A stretch of 64,000 nucleotides of DNA, taken from Eggerthellaceae bacterium. Its GTDB lineage: Bacteria; Actinomycetota; Coriobacteriia; Coriobacteriales; Eggerthellaceae. Where the stretch lies: NCBI GenBank assembly GCA_009782605.1, contig WRIR01000009.1, positions 16,259 to 80,258 on the forward strand. Reading direction: 5' to 3'. The notes beneath the pieces were generated by a model. That model saw nothing but the letters and a program-made list of their open reading frames with translations. It had not been told where the DNA came from and searched no databases. Of the stretch, positions 17,621 through 27,214 are shown in pieces; position 1 is the first letter of the stretch; every line of letters starts with the position of its first letter. The translations under genes were made by a program, and so were the position numbers.

Positions 17621-18399
17621 CTCAGGCCGCCCAGCTCGTAGAGGGTCAGCGCCGAGGCGACCACCCCGGCGGTCTCCGTCCGCAGTATCGAGGGCCCCAG
17701 GCTCACCAGGCCGGCGCGGGGGTTCGCGCGCAGCAGCAACGACACCTCGCCTTCGCCCAAGCCCCCCTCCGGGCCGACCACGGCGACGACCCGTGCGTCG
17801 GCGGGCTCGACGCGCAGGGCGGCAAGAGCCTTGTCCAGGACGGCGGCGATGCTGCCCGTGTGAGCCTCTTCCCAAAACACCAGGACTGCGGTGGCCTGGG
17901 CCGTGAAGGCGGCGAGCTCCTTGAGGGTCTTCGGCTCGGCAACCTCGGGAATGCGCCCCTGCCCGCTTTGCATGGCGGCGCTCTTCGCGACCGCCCGCCA
18001 CCGCTCGGTGCGCGCGGCCGCCTTCTCGGGTGCAAGGCGCACGACCGAGCGCTCGCTGGTAAAGGGAAGGAAGGCGGACACCCCCAGCTCTGTCGCCTGG
18101 CGGACGACCTGGTCCATCTTGTCGCCCTTCGCGATGCCCTGCGCCAGGGCGACCACAGGCGACGCCCCGGGCGCGGTCGAGCACCGCACGATGCGCACCT
18201 CCAGGGTGCCGGGCGAGAAGCGGACGACCTCGCACTCGAAACAGTCCCCGACAGCGTCGACGACGGCCAGGCGCTCGCCCGCCTCAAGGCGCAGCACTGC
18301 GGCATGCCTCATGTCGTCGGGGGCGAGCCGCAGGGCGAAGGGGCCTAAGGTCCCGTGCCCGAGGACCTGGCCTTCCAAGAAGAAGCGGTAGGGCGCCAT
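17617..18399 (-). CDS. rsmE: 16S rRNA m3U1498 methyltransferase
   Basis: A 260-aa RsmE of the SPOUT (knotted) superfamily that methylates N3 of U1498 using SAM. There is an N-terminal PUA-like part (about 1-75). Conserved segments are A-L-A-Q-G-I-A-K-G-D-K-M-D near residue 90, the V-V-G-P-E-G-G-L-G-E-G-E knot loop near residue 205 and L-G-P-S-I-L-R-T-E-T-A near residue 235. It sits directly after dnaJ, as in many bacteria, three bases from the dnaJ stop, and overlaps mtaB. Confidence 0.94.
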   Translation of the reverse strand: MAPYRFFLEGQVLGHGTLGPFALRLAPDDMRHAAVLRLEAGERLAVVDAVGDCFECEVVRFSPGTLEVRIVRCSTAPGASPVVALAQGIAKGDKMDQVVRQATELGVSAFLPFTSERSVVRLAPEKAAARTERWRAVAKSAAMQSGQGRIPEVAEPKTLKELAAFTAQATAVLVFWEEAHTGSIAAVLDKALAALRVEPADARVVAVVGPEGGLGEGEVSLLLRANPRAGLVSLGPSILRTETAGVVASALTLYELGGLR

Positions 18400-18401
18400 G
18401 G

Positions 18402-19529
18402 TCAGTTGAAGACGTCGCGCAGCTTTTGGAGGGGAGTGCGTGCCTCGGACACGGTGTCGCCCATGTCGGCTGCAAGCTTCTCAAGCAGCTCCCGCTGGCT
18501 CTTCGTGAGCTTGGTCGGGATGATGACGTTGGTGTGGACGTACATCTCGCCCCGCGAGGTGCTCTTGAAGCGGGGCATGCCGTGGCTGCGCACGGTCACC
18601 ACCTGCTCGTTTTGGCACCCTTCCGGGATGCGCACGATGACCTTCTCGTTCTCGAAGATGCCGTCGATGATGATCTCCGCCCCCAAGGCCGCCTGCACGA
18701 TGGAGATGTTCGCCCGGGCATGGAGGTTGTCGCCGTCGCGCTCGAAGAACTCGTGGAGCACGATGCGGCAGGTGACGATGAGGTCGCCGGCGCGGGCGCC
18801 CTGTATCCCCGCCTCCCCGAAGCCGGTGAGCCTCAGCTGCTGGGAGTCCTTGATGCCGACCGGCACCTCGACGGTCACGCGCTGGCGGTCGGGTATGCGG
18901 CCCTGGCCGTCGCACTCAAGGCAGGGGTTCTCGATGGTCTTGCCGGTGCCGCGGCAGGTCTTGCAGGCCGTCGCCGTCTGCATGTCGCCCAGGAAGGTGT
19001 GCTGCACGGTGACGACCCGGCCCTGGCCGCCGCACTCGGGGCAGCTGACCTCGTGCCCGTTCTCCCCCAGGCCGCCGCCGCCGCACTCGGGGCAGGGCGC
19101 CAGGCGGTCGTAGACAATCTCCTTCTTTGCGCCGACCGCGACCTCTTCGAGGGTGAGCCGGAGCCCCACCCCCATGTCGCGGCCCTCCTTGCGGATGCCC
19201 TCCCTGCCCCCGGTCCCGCCGAAGAAGGAGCTGAAGAGGTCGCCCATGCCGAAACCGCCGCCGAAGAGGTCGTCGAGGTCCACGTAGCCGCCGCCGTAGC
19301 CGCCGCCCGCCGCGCCGGGGATGGTGCCGAAACGGTCGTACTGCGCCCGCTTGCCGGGGTCGCTCAAGACGTCGTAGGCCTCGTTGAGCTCCTTGAAGCG
19401 CTCTTCGGCGTCGGGGGCCTTGTTAACGTCGGGATGAAGTTCTCGGGCCTGCTTGCGGAAGGCCTTCTTTATGTCGTCGTCGGACGCATTCTTCCCCACC
19501 TCGAGAATCTCATACAAGTCTTTTGCCAT
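18402..19529 (-). CDS. dnaJ: Chaperone protein DnaJ
   Basis: A 375-aa type I DnaJ. The J domain has H-P-D at about residue 33. A Gly/Phe region (about 75-110) contains D-L-F-G-G-G-F. Four zinc-finger repeats follow: [24 protein letters not shown] and C-L-E-C-D-G-Q-G. The C-terminal substrate-binding domains are complete. It delivers substrates to DnaK and stimulates its ATPase; dnaK and grpE are not in this window. It is cotranscribed with hrcA, so heat-shock control through the CIRCE-like site is expected. Confidence 0.96.
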   Translation of the reverse strand: MAKDLYEILEVGKNASDDDIKKAFRKQARELHPDVNKAPDAEERFKELNEAYDVLSDPGKRAQYDRFGTIPGAAGGGYGGGYVDLDDLFGGGFGMGDLFSSFFGGTGGREGIRKEGRDMGVGLRLTLEEVAVGAKKEIVYDRLAPCPECGGGGLGENGHEVSCPECGGQGRVVTVQHTFLGDMQTATACKTCRGTGKTIENPCLECDGQGRIPDRQRVTVEVPVGIKDSQQLRLTGFGEAGIQGARAGDLIVTCRIVLHEFFERDGDNLHARANISIVQAALGAEIIIDGIFENEKVIVRIPEGCQNEQVVTVRSHGMPRFKSTSRGEMYVHTNVIIPTKLTKSQRELLEKLAADMGDTVSEARTPLQKLRDVFN

Positions 19530-19572
19530 TGATTGTAAAACCTTCCTGTTAACTGGCTTGCTGCCTCGCCGC

Positions 19573-20580
19573 TTAGCTGTCCTGGAGCACCTGCTGGGCG
19601 GCGCGCACCGCCTGGATGACCTTCGTGTAGTCCATGCGGGTCGGGCCGATGACCGCGACGATGCCCGCCGCCTCGTCGCGCCCGTACTGCGTGGCGACCA
19701 CCGAGACGCCTGAGAGGTCCTCGGAGCTGTTCTCGCTCCCGATCTTCACGATGGTCTTCTTGTCCTGCGGCCCCTCGCTCAGGATGTGGAGCAGGACCGT
19801 GTCGTCCTCCATGACCTGCATGATGGGCAGCAGGGACTGGGAGTGGCTGAACTCGGGCTTGCGCAGGAGCGAGGCGATGCCCAGGCGGTGCGTCTTGCCG
19901 CCCCGGCTTTCCTGCAGGCACAAGATTACCTCGTCGAGTATCAGCCGCACCAGGGGGTCGCGCAGGGCATCGACGAGGCTCCGGTCGGCCTCCCGCCTGA
20001 TGTCGTCGAGCGCCTTGCCCGCAAAGCAGCGGTTGAGCAGGTTCTGCGCAGCGGCGATGTCGTCGCAGTCCACCGCCTCGGCGAAGTCGATATGGCGGTT
20101 CAGCACATGGCCGTCCTCGGTGACCAGGATGATGAGCACCTGGTACTCGGTGAGCGACACCAAGGACAGCTGCCGGATGTGCTGGGAGATTATTGAGGGG
20201 GCCAGCACGATGGAGAGGCAGTCCGTCAGGCGCGAGAGCGCAGACGAGGTCTGCTCAAGCAGCATGTCGAGCTCGGTCGCGCTGTTGCGCAGCTCGTCGA
20301 TCATCTCGTCGGTCGGGCTGCCCTTTCCCACGGTCTTCGAGTCAAGCAGCTCGTCCACGAAGGCCCGGTAGCCGGTGTCGGTCGGGATGCGCCCGGCAGA
20401 GGCATGCGGCTGGACGATGTAGCCCGCGTCCTCAAGCACCGAGAGCTCGTTGCGCACCGTTGCGGGGCTCACCCCGAGCCTATAGCGCTCGACGAGCGTG
20501 CGCGACCCGACGGGGAGCGCGTGGGCGATGTATTCCTCTATGAGCGCGCTCAACACCCGTTGTCTTCGATCCGAGAGCAC
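19573..20580 (-). CDS. hrcA: Heat-inducible transcription repressor HrcA
   Basis: A 335-aa HrcA. The N-terminal winged helix starts [13 protein letters not shown] and contains [17 protein letters not shown], the DNA-recognition helix. [13 protein letters not shown] follows, and the GAF-like C-terminal domain is complete. It represses chaperone operons by binding CIRCE and depends on GroEL for folding. The GTG start at 20580 has GAAAGG six bases upstream. It is first in hrcA-dnaJ-rsmE-mtaB with a CIRCE-like element 45 bases upstream, so it probably represses itself. Confidence 0.95.
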   Translation of the reverse strand: MLSDRRQRVLSALIEEYIAHALPVGSRTLVERYRLGVSPATVRNELSVLEDAGYIVQPHASAGRIPTDTGYRAFVDELLDSKTVGKGSPTDEMIDELRNSATELDMLLEQTSSALSRLTDCLSIVLAPSIISQHIRQLSLVSLTEYQVLIILVTEDGHVLNRHIDFAEAVDCDDIAAAQNLLNRCFAGKALDDIRREADRSLVDALRDPLVRLILDEVILCLQESRGGKTHRLGIASLLRKPEFSHSQSLLPIMQVMEDDTVLLHILSEGPQDKKTIVKIGSENSSEDLSGVSVVATQYGRDEAAGIVAVIGPTRMDYTKVIQAVRAAQQVLQDS

Positions 20581-20624
20581 CTGCGACCTTTCGCTCTTGC
20601 CTGCATTTCAACCATGCAAGCATT

Positions 20625-20651
20625 CTAGCAGCCCCTGTCGGTGAGTGCTAA
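20625..20651 (-). promoter_or_regulatory. Degenerate CIRCE operator
   Basis: Read on the reverse strand: TTAGCACTC, nine bases, GGCTGCTAG. The first half matches the CIRCE consensus exactly; the second half matches GAGTGCTAA at six of nine positions. Spacing is the canonical nine. A possible -10 (TAGAAT) overlaps the second half, so HrcA binding would block the promoter. Confidence 0.8.
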
Positions 20652-20741
20652 CTAATCTTTGAAAATTCTCACAGGACATGCAGGCGGAATGCGAGCAGAT
20701 GGATTGCGCCTGCGAGGAAGGCTTGCCCACCCGGGTGCCGC

Positions 20742-21317
20742 TCAGGTGCCGGGGGACCTCTTCTGCAGCGCGAGGCCGCGGGTGTTCAGGTCGAGCTCTT
20801 CCATGCGCGACACCAAGATGAGCTCCTCGGTTGCGGCGAGCAGGCAGACGAGGCCGACGACGAGCACCGCCACAGAAAGCCCCCACAACAGGTAGAGCGC
20901 CGGGAGCAGGAACAGGAATATCCCCGCCGACTTGTTCGCCCAGGAGTGCAGCGAGGCAAAGGTGCGGAAGCGCAGCGCAGCGATGGCAAGGGCGGCAAGG
21001 CGCACGAGCACGACGAGGCACAAGATGAGGTACATCCAGACCCTCCAGGTCAGCGTGCGGATAAGCACCAGAAGGAGTACCGCCGAGAAGACGAGGTCGG
21101 CAAGGCTGTCGAGCTTCGCGCCAAAGTCGCTTTCCTGCCTGAGCCTGCGGGCCAGGATGCCGTCGAGCACGTCGCTTGCGCCGCACCACAGGTAGATGAC
21201 AAGGAAGGTGGAAGAGAAGGCCTCGGTAAACAGCAGGGCAAGCGCGGCGACTATCCTGCTCGCCGTCAGGGCAGAGGGCAGAGAGGCGGAGAATCGTGTC
21301 TGGAGGCCCGTACTCAT
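20742..21317 (-). CDS. CDP-alcohol phosphatidyltransferase family protein
   Basis: A 191-aa membrane enzyme. The CDP-alcohol signature D-x2-D-G-x2-A-R-x8-G-x3-D-x3-D is present as D-V-L-D-G-I-L-A-R-R followed by G-A-K-L-D-S-L-A-D at residues about 49-71. Around it are about six hydrophobic helices. Members join CDP-diacylglycerol to glycerol phosphate, inositol phosphate or serine. The alcohol acceptor cannot be assigned; PgsA-like or a CDP-alcohol homologue of unknown substrate are both possible. ATG at 21317 follows an AGG six bases upstream. Confidence 0.88.
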   Translation of the reverse strand: MSTGLQTRFSASLPSALTASRIVAALALLFTEAFSSTFLVIYLWCGASDVLDGILARRLRQESDFGAKLDSLADLVFSAVLLLVLIRTLTWRVWMYLILCLVVLVRLAALAIAALRFRTFASLHSWANKSAGIFLFLLPALYLLWGLSVAVLVVGLVCLLAATEELILVSRMEELDLNTRGLALQKRSPGT

Positions 21318-21356
21318 AATGTGCCTATTTTAGCAGCTTTGCCCCAGTCGCACAAA

Positions 21357-21394
21357 AGGGCAGGGTAAGCGGCAAAACCGCCTCGCCCTGCCCC
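21357..21394 (-). terminator. Terminator downstream of the DUF2148 gene
   Basis: On the reverse strand GGGGCAGGG and CCCTGCCC form an outer stem, with an inner GCGG-TTTT-GCCGC hairpin, followed by TTTTG. It lies about 90 bases beyond the DUF2148 stop and before the phosphatidyltransferase start, separating the two genes. Confidence 0.55.
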
Positions 21395-21482
21395 TTCTGT
21401 CCCTGTGCACCCGCGCCCCCAGGGCCCTTGGCCGTCGCCGCCGCGCAGCCCGTGCAGCGGCCGCAGCCCTGCCCCTGTGCCC

Positions 21483-22016
21483 TCAAAGCCCCTGGCGGTC
21501 GAAGAATATGTTCTTGCCCATGACCGACAGGCCCAGGCCGTAGCATACCTGCACATCCTCGTCGAAGAGCCCCATGTCGAGCGCCGCCAAGCCTGCGGTA
21601 AACAGGACGCGGTTGTCCATACGGTGGTCCATGGCGCACAGCGCCGCCGAGCTGAGCGCGATGCCGATGTCGGTGACGGCGACGGCACAGGCGATGCCGG
21701 CCTGCCTAGCCGAGGCGCAGTCGTCGATGCCGCAAAAGCCGCAGTCAAGGGCGCGGCTGTCGACGACGCCCGCAACGAGAACGACGCAGTGGCAGGCGTC
21801 GATGTTGCCCGCGTCGCGGACGAAGAAGGGCTTGTCGGCCTCGGTGCCGATACGCCGCATGACCGTGCTCAAGCGGTCCTTGTCCTCCCCGTCGAGCACC
21901 AGGGTCTCTATCATGTCGACGGCACAGGCCTTCGGCGCCGTCCGCGCCGCCGCCGCCATCAGCTCGGCGCAGCGCATGGCTGCATGCCTCTCGGTCTTCT
22001 CGCTTGTGTGGATCAT
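21483..22016 (-). CDS. DUF2148 ferredoxin-like domain protein
   Basis: A 177-aa protein of the DUF2148 family. Cysteines fall in C-G-F-C-G-I-D-D-C (near residue 100), which suits an Fe-S cluster, preceded by A-R-T-A-P-K-A and V-V-L-V-A-G-V. The end, L-G-L-S-V-M-G-K-N-I-F-F-D-R, is conserved in the family. Function is unknown; homologues are common in strict anaerobes and are thought to be small redox proteins. A GGGAG site lies nine bases before ATG 22016. It has its own transcript. Confidence 0.8.
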   Translation of the reverse strand: MIHTSEKTERHAAMRCAELMAAAARTAPKACAVDMIETLVLDGEDKDRLSTVMRRIGTEADKPFFVRDAGNIDACHCVVLVAGVVDSRALDCGFCGIDDCASARQAGIACAVAVTDIGIALSSAALCAMDHRMDNRVLFTAGLAALDMGLFDEDVQVCYGLGLSVMGKNIFFDRQGL

Positions 22017-22161
22017 GGCAGTGCACTCCCATCTCTGTCCCCCGGCGGCTCCGTGCCGGTCATCCGTTACTGTTCCTTATTATAGGGGTGGCACGGGGAA
22101 AGAGGGAGGGCGTGGGCGCTTTAGCCCTGATTTTGCAGGAAAAACCTATGCGGGGCCAGCC

Positions 22162-23271
22162 CTAGGGGGCCAGGTCGAGGACACGGCCATACATCTCGTT
22201 GCCGCACAGCCACCCGGCGAGGGTCGGCCGGTAGCGGCCTTCACGCTGTTCGAGGAAGCCCTTCTGCACCAGCTCGCGGAACACGAGCGGCGCGTCGGGG
22301 AGCAGCAGAGCCGCCTCGCGCAGCGCTTCCACGCCCACCCCTCGCGTCATACGCAGGGCCAGCATCAGGTCTTCCGCGGCCATCTGGCGCCGGTCGAGCT
22401 CTTCTATCACTTCCCCGTCCTGGATGCGCATGCGCTTCGAGGCATTCTGGGTCATGGTCACCGCCGACCTGCCGAGGCCGCGGTAGGGCCTGCCCGTCCA
22501 ATAGGCCTGGTTGTGCCGGCACTCGTATCCCGGCGCCGCATAGCTTGCGACCTCGTAGCGTACAAGGCCGGCAGGCTCAAGCGTGCTCGCCGCCATCTGC
22601 ATCATGAGGGCCTGGAGGTCCTGGTCGACCTCTTCGAGGGTGCCACGGGCCTGCCGCCGTGCGAAGGGCGTTCCTTCCTCGATGGTCAAGGGATAGACGC
22701 TGACATGGCGCACCCCCAGGCCCAAGGCCTCTTTAAGGCTTTCATGGAAGTCCTCGAAACTTTGGGTGGGGATGCCGCACATGAGGTCGATGCTCACGTT
22801 GTCGAAGCGCGTTTGAGCCGCCACGACCGCCCGGCGGGCGTCGTCGGCGCTGTGGGCGCGCCCGAGCTTTTCCAGGAGCGGGTCGCTGAAGCTCTGGACG
22901 CCGAGGGAGATGCGGTTGACCCCCAGCGCCCACATGTCCCTCACCAGCGGCTCGGTCAGGGACTCGGGGTTCGCCTCCATGCTGCACTCGACCTGGCTGG
23001 TGAGGGGCACCGACACCGACAGGGCGTACAGGAGGCTTGAGAGGTTGGCCGGGCCGATATGGCTCGGCGTCCCGCCGCCGAGGTAGACGGTCTCGACTTC
23101 GGCGAGCCTCCCCTCCCTCGCCTCCCGGCGGAGGTCCATGACCATCGCCTCGACGTAGTCCGAGATGACCGGGCTGTCCTGGGGCACCGCACGGGTCTCG
23201 AAGTCGCAGTAGGCACAGCGCTTCTTGCAGAAGGGCAGGTGGAGGTAGAGGGCCTTGTAGGGGTCATGCAT
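22162..23271 (-). CDS. hemW: Radical SAM heme chaperone HemW (CPDH-like)
   Basis: A 369-aa radical-SAM protein. The cluster motif is C-K-K-R-C-A-Y-C (CxxxCxxC) near residue 17, with Y-L-G-G-G-T-P-S next. The HemW-specific C-terminal H-N-Q-A-Y-W-T-G-R-P-Y-R-G-L-G is present. HemW carries heme for insertion into enzymes; it is not the oxygen-independent coproporphyrinogen dehydrogenase HemN. The start at 23271 is used because it overlaps the dus stop by eight bases; a longer frame to 23340 is just dus out of frame. A heme chaperone fits an organism with c-type cytochromes. Confidence 0.9.
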   Translation of the reverse strand: MHDPYKALYLHLPFCKKRCAYCDFETRAVPQDSPVISDYVEAMVMDLRREAREGRLAEVETVYLGGGTPSHIGPANLSSLLYALSVSVPLTSQVECSMEANPESLTEPLVRDMWALGVNRISLGVQSFSDPLLEKLGRAHSADDARRAVVAAQTRFDNVSIDLMCGIPTQSFEDFHESLKEALGLGVRHVSVYPLTIEEGTPFARRQARGTLEEVDQDLQALMMQMAASTLEPAGLVRYEVASYAAPGYECRHNQAYWTGRPYRGLGRSAVTMTQNASKRMRIQDGEVIEELDRRQMAAEDLMLALRMTRGVGVEALREAALLLPDAPLVFRELVQKGFLEQREGRYRPTLAGWLCGNEMYGRVLDLAP

Positions 23272-24280
23272 CGTGTGCCGCCTTTCCGCTGCGGTATGCC
23301 TGTTCGAGCAGGCCTTTGAAGACCCCGTCGAAGTCCTCAAGGCTCACACAGGCGCTGATGAGGCCGCGTGCCTTTGCGGCACCGGGAATCCCCTGGACGT
23401 ACCACATGGCGTGCTTGCGCATGCGGACAAGGCCCTTGCCGCCCTGAGCAAGGAGCTGGGCGTGCCTTCGCGCCATCGCAAGGCGCGCCTCGACGCCGGG
23501 CGGTGCCGGGGCCTGCTCGCCGCGCAGCGCGGCGCGGGTGTCGGCGAACACCCAGGGGTTGCCCTGGGCGGCCCGCCCGATCATGACCGCGTCGCAGGCG
23601 GTCTCGGCCTTGAGGGCGGCCGCGTCGGCACCGCTGCGCACGTCCCCGTTGCCGATGACCGGGATAACGAGGGCAGACTTCACGTCCGCGACGACCTGCC
23701 AGTCGGCGGCCCCCTGGTAGAACTGCTCGGCGAACCTGCCGTGCACAGCCACCGCGGCCGCGCCGGCATCCTGGGCCATCCGCGCGAAGTCGACCGCGAG
23801 CTCTTCCCCGAGGCGGTAGCCCCGCCGGAACTTCACGGTGACCGGGACGTCCACCGCACGCGCGACGGCCGCTATAACGGCCCGCGCGAGCGCGGGGTCG
23901 CACATGAGCGCGCAGCCGTCGCCCTTGCGGACTATCTTGCGCGCCGGGCAGCCCATGTTGATGTCGATGTAGGCGAGCGCGCCGCCAAGGTGCTCGCAAA
24001 CCCACGCCGCCTCGCGCGCCATCGTGTCGGGCTCGTGCCCGAACAGCTGCACCGCAACCTGTTCCTCGCCCGGCGCACGCTCGATGAGGCTGCGCGTCTT
24101 GGCGTTCGCATAGCTGAGGCCCTTGGTCGAGACCATTTCCGTATAGCCGAGGTCCGCCCCCTGCTCCAGGCAGAGAATCCTGAAAACTGCATCGGTGACC
24201 CCGGCCATCGGGGCCAGGAGGAGCGGGCGGTGGGCGAAGAACTCTGCGAAGGGGGCCGTGCTCACAAAGGGCGCCCTCAC
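23264..24280 (-). CDS. dusB: tRNA-dihydrouridine synthase (DusB-type)
   Basis: A 338-aa FMN enzyme that reduces uridines in tRNA D-loops. The N-terminal A-P-M-A-G-V-T-D binds FMN. The catalytic Cys is in [10 protein letters not shown] near residue 112; K-F-R-R-G and V-H-G-R-F-A-E-Q follow, then V-I-G-N-G-D-V and [11 protein letters not shown]. Full length. It overlaps lepA by four bases upstream and hemW by eight downstream, so lepA-dusB-hemW form one translationally coupled unit. Confidence 0.93.
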   Translation of the reverse strand: MRAPFVSTAPFAEFFAHRPLLLAPMAGVTDAVFRILCLEQGADLGYTEMVSTKGLSYANAKTRSLIERAPGEEQVAVQLFGHEPDTMAREAAWVCEHLGGALAYIDINMGCPARKIVRKGDGCALMCDPALARAVIAAVARAVDVPVTVKFRRGYRLGEELAVDFARMAQDAGAAAVAVHGRFAEQFYQGAADWQVVADVKSALVIPVIGNGDVRSGADAAALKAETACDAVMIGRAAQGNPWVFADTRAALRGEQAPAPPGVEARLAMARRHAQLLAQGGKGLVRMRKHAMWYVQGIPGAAKARGLISACVSLEDFDGVFKGLLEQAYRSGKAAHDA

Positions 24281-26082
24281 TCGTCGACTTTGAGTATCGC
24301 CATGAAGGCCTCTTGGGGGACCTCGACGCTGCCGATGTTCTTCATGCGCTTCTTGCCGGCCTTCTGCTTCTCAAGCAGCTTGCGCTTGCGCGTGATGTCG
24401 CCGCCGTAGCACTTTGCGAGGACGTCCTTGCGCTTGGCCTTCACGGTCTCACGCGCCAGGACACGCCCGCCGATAGCGGCCTGTATCGGCACCTCGAACA
24501 TCTGGCGGGGGATGATGCCCTTCAGCTTCTCCGTGAGGACCTTGCCGCGGTCGTAGGCCTTGTCCTTGTGCACGATGAAGGACAGGGCGTCAATGGGCTT
24601 CCCGGAGAGCAGGATGTCGAGCTTCACCAGCTGCGAGGCCTTGTAGCCGTCGAACTCGTAGTCGAGCGAGGCGTAGCCCTTGGTGTTTGACTTGAGCTTG
24701 TCGAAGTAGTCCATGATGAGCTCGGACAGGGGTATCTCCCACAAAAGCTCGACCGTGGTCGCCGAGAGGTAGTCCATGGTCTTGAAGGTGCCGCGGCGCG
24801 AGACGGTAAGGTCCATGACCGCCCCCACGTAGTCGGGCGGGATGAGCACCTTCGCCTTGAGGTAGGGCTCCTCGATTCGCAGGACCTCGCCCGGGTCGGG
24901 CATCTCCTGGGGCGAGTGGATGGAAAGCATCTCGCCGCTTGCCTTGAAGACGTGGTATTCCACCGAGGGCGCCGTCGCCAAAAGCTCCAGGCCGAACTCG
25001 CGCTCAAGGCGCTCCTTGATGACCTCCATGTGCAGCAGGCCTAAGAAGCCGACGCGGAAGCCGAAGCCGAGCGCGTGGGACTTCTCGGGCTCCCAGACGA
25101 GCGCCGGGTCGTTCAATGAGAGCTTCTCAAGCGCCTCCTTGAGGGGCTCGTACTGGTCGCCGTCGAGGGGGAAGAGGCCGGTGTAGACCATCGGCTTCAC
25201 CTCGCGGTAGCCGGGCAGGGCCTCGCGCACGCCGCCTTGGACGGTCGTTATCGTGTCGCCGACCTTGACATTGCTCACTTCCTTCAGGCCGGTCACCAGG
25301 TAGCCGACCTCCCCGACGCTCAAGTCGGGCATCGGCGTCTCGGCCGGGCGGCGCACGCCGACCTCCTCGACGAGCGTGTCGATGCCGGTGGCTATCATGT
25401 GGATGCGCTCGCCTCGCCTGATGGAGCCGTCCACCACGCGGATGAGCGCCACGACGCCGCGGTAGGGGTCGAAGTAGGAGTCGAAGATGAGGGCCCGCAG
25501 CGCAGAGGTGGCACTGCCCTCGGGGGGCGCTATGTTGTAGACCACCGACTCAAGGAGGTCGCCGACGCCCGCGCCGGTCTTGCCGCTTGCGATGACCGCG
25601 TCGTCGGCGGGGATGGCCAGGCCGTCCTCTATCTCGGCACGCACCCGCTCGGGTTCGGCCGCCGGGAGGTCTACCTTGTTGATGAGGGGGATTATCTCAA
25701 GGCCCGCGTTCATGGCCATCATGGCGTTGGCGACCGTCTGGGCCTCGACGCCCTGCGTCGCGTCGACGACGAGCACCGCGCCCTCGCAGGCGGCGAGGCT
25801 GCGCGACACCTCGTAGGTGAAGTCGACGTGGCCGGGGGTGTCAATCAGGTTGAACTGGTAGGTGTGGCCGTCCTCGGCGGTGTAGTCGACCCGGACGGCC
25901 TGGCTCTTGATGGTTATCCCGCGCTCCCGCTCTATGTCCATCGAGTCGAGGACCTGCTCCTTCATGTTGCGTGCGGATATGGTGCCGGTCATCTCGAGGA
26001 TACGGTCCGACAGGGTCGACTTCCCATGGTCGATGTGGGCGATTATCGAGAAGTTGCGTATGTATTTCGGGTCTGTGCTCAT
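24277..26082 (-). CDS. lepA: Elongation factor 4 (LepA)
   Basis: A 601-aa translational GTPase acting on the ribosome during initiation/elongation stress. The G domain has [10 protein letters not shown] (G1), D-T-P-G-H-V-D-F (G3) and N-K-V-D-L (G4). The LepA-specific C-terminal domain ends with [19 protein letters not shown] and G-K-K-R-M-K. Full length for the family. First gene of lepA-dusB-hemW and divergent from rpsT, which starts 173 bases away. Confidence 0.97.
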   Translation of the reverse strand: MSTDPKYIRNFSIIAHIDHGKSTLSDRILEMTGTISARNMKEQVLDSMDIERERGITIKSQAVRVDYTAEDGHTYQFNLIDTPGHVDFTYEVSRSLAACEGAVLVVDATQGVEAQTVANAMMAMNAGLEIIPLINKVDLPAAEPERVRAEIEDGLAIPADDAVIASGKTGAGVGDLLESVVYNIAPPEGSATSALRALIFDSYFDPYRGVVALIRVVDGSIRRGERIHMIATGIDTLVEEVGVRRPAETPMPDLSVGEVGYLVTGLKEVSNVKVGDTITTVQGGVREALPGYREVKPMVYTGLFPLDGDQYEPLKEALEKLSLNDPALVWEPEKSHALGFGFRVGFLGLLHMEVIKERLEREFGLELLATAPSVEYHVFKASGEMLSIHSPQEMPDPGEVLRIEEPYLKAKVLIPPDYVGAVMDLTVSRRGTFKTMDYLSATTVELLWEIPLSELIMDYFDKLKSNTKGYASLDYEFDGYKASQLVKLDILLSGKPIDALSFIVHKDKAYDRGKVLTEKLKGIIPRQMFEVPIQAAIGGRVLARETVKAKRKDVLAKCYGGDITRKRKLLEKQKAGKKRMKNIGSVEVPQEAFMAILKVDE

Positions 26083-26177
26083 CTTTTGGTGCGTGCTCCT
26101 TGGTGCCTGGCTGTCGGTTTTTGCGTGCGCGTTTGTGCGGGCTTTGCAAAGGTTTGGATGTATTTTACCAATACACC

Positions 26178-26206
26178 TTGTACAAAGGCGCCTGTTCTGT
26201 GATAAA
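26178..26206 (+). promoter_or_regulatory. Promoter of rpsT
   Basis: TTGTAC (26178-26183) and GATAAA (26201-26206) are spaced 17 bases apart, about 50 bases upstream of the rpsT GTG. GGAGGA follows at 26243-26248 as the ribosome site. Confidence 0.6.
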
Positions 26207-26254
26207 CTCTACAAGTTTTCGTCTGAAACAAAGAATAAACATGGAGGAACAAGC

Positions 26255-26812
26255 GTGGCTAATATAAAAAGTCAAAAGAAGCGCAACATCACCAACGAGA
26301 AGGCGCGCCTGCGCAACCGTGCCATCCGCTCGGAGTTGAAGACCGCGACCAGAAGGGTCACCGATGCCGTCCAGGCAGAGAACGGGGGCGAGGCCTACGC
26401 TGCGGCGCTCAAGGCATCCCGGCTGATGGACAGGGCAGTCACCAAGGGCGTCATCCATAAGCACCAGGCCGCCAACCGCAAGAGCGGCATCATGAAGCTG
26501 GCGAACACCGTTGCCACCGCCGAGGACATCGCGGCCTACAAGCCCGCCGAGAAGAAGGCCCCCCAGGCCACAGGGTCGAAGAAGGCCGCCGTGAAGGCCG
26601 AGCGTCTCAAGGCCATGGAGGCGGCGTCGAAGGAGAAGGCGAAGAACCGCGAGAAGACCGTGAAGGCCCAGGCGGGCGCGGCCAAGAAGAAGGCCGACGC
26701 CGAGGCCAAGGCCGAGAAGGAGGCCGCGAAGGCCGCAGCGGCCGAGGCGGCAAAGCCCGAAGAGGCCCCGACCCCAGCCGAAGAGGCAACCGAGGAATCA
26801 CCTGCCGAATAG
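26255..26812 (+). CDS. rpsT: 30S ribosomal protein S20 with long charged C-terminal tail
   Basis: A 185-aa S20; the usual length is 85-90. Residues 1-87 are a normal S20 that binds 16S rRNA helices (A-N-I-K-S-Q-K-K-R, N-R-A-I-R-S-E-L-K-T, V-I-H-K-H-Q-A-A-N-R-K). Residues about 95-185 are an added Lys/Ala/Glu-rich tail with no visible fold, basic first and then acidic, resembling tails on histone H1-like proteins. There is no frameshift or second start, so the tail is part of the protein. GTG at 26255 follows GGAGGAACAAGC. It is transcribed alone, as S20 usually is. Confidence 0.95.
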   Translation: MANIKSQKKRNITNEKARLRNRAIRSELKTATRRVTDAVQAENGGEAYAAALKASRLMDRAVTKGVIHKHQAANRKSGIMKLANTVATAEDIAAYKPAEKKAPQATGSKKAAVKAERLKAMEAASKEKAKNREKTVKAQAGAAKKKADAEAKAEKEAAKAAAAEAAKPEEAPTPAEEATEESPAE

Positions 26813-26860
26813 GCAGTTGGTGAGGATGGAGCCTCAAAGGCCCATCCGCATATCAAGGGA

Positions 26861-26884
26861 AAGGCCCCACCGGGGCCTTTTTTC
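26861..26884 (+). terminator. Intrinsic terminator of rpsT
   Basis: AAGGCCCC (26861-26868), loop ACC, GGGGCCTT (26872-26879), then TTTTT. Stem and U-run are textbook quality and lie 49 bases beyond the rpsT stop. Confidence 0.9.
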
Positions 26885-27100
26885 TTACAAAAAGTTTTCG
26901 GCGATGATGAGTTGCCCGAAAGTTCAACTATCCGGAATTATCGGATAGTTCAAACTGAGGGTGAACGCCAAGTTGAGCGGGATGTAAAGCACTATAGCCT
27001 GCAAATGATAAGATGGGGTCTGGTTTATCCTCTCCCACTCTGTGCTCTGTGAAGGCTGGGATAACCCCGACGTGGTTCAAATTTGCACTCTGTGCCCCCA

Positions 27101-27131
27101 CGTCATTGCGGGCCTGACCCGCAATCTTGCC
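27101..27131. repeat. Dispersed intergenic repeat, copy 1
   Basis: Begins CGTCATTGCGGGCCTGACCC and continues GCAATCTTGCC. TTGCGGG and CCCGCAA form a short stem. The same 31 bases occur exactly at 56859-56889 and, with small changes, at 56773. All three are intergenic near gene ends. Confidence 0.8.
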
Positions 27132-27214
27132 TACCTCAATCACAGAACATAACAGAAACGTCCCCCTTATGTCCTGCATGTTGCCCGGTTTGCCCCCTCC
27201 CCGGTCCACATCAG

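Larger units (their letters stand above)
26813..27214. other. Intergenic region between convergent rpsT and holA
   Basis: About 400 bases without a gene. Contents: the rpsT terminator; a 9-bp inverted repeat AACTATCCG/CGGATAGTT (26926-26934 and 26942-26950) with a 7-base loop; and one copy of a dispersed repeat (27101-27131). No credible ORF or structured RNA was recognised in the rest. Confidence 0.6.

Noticed and set aside
27101..27131. CRISPR-like repeats
   Set aside because: Copies are far apart and irregular, with no spacer array and no cas genes in the window.
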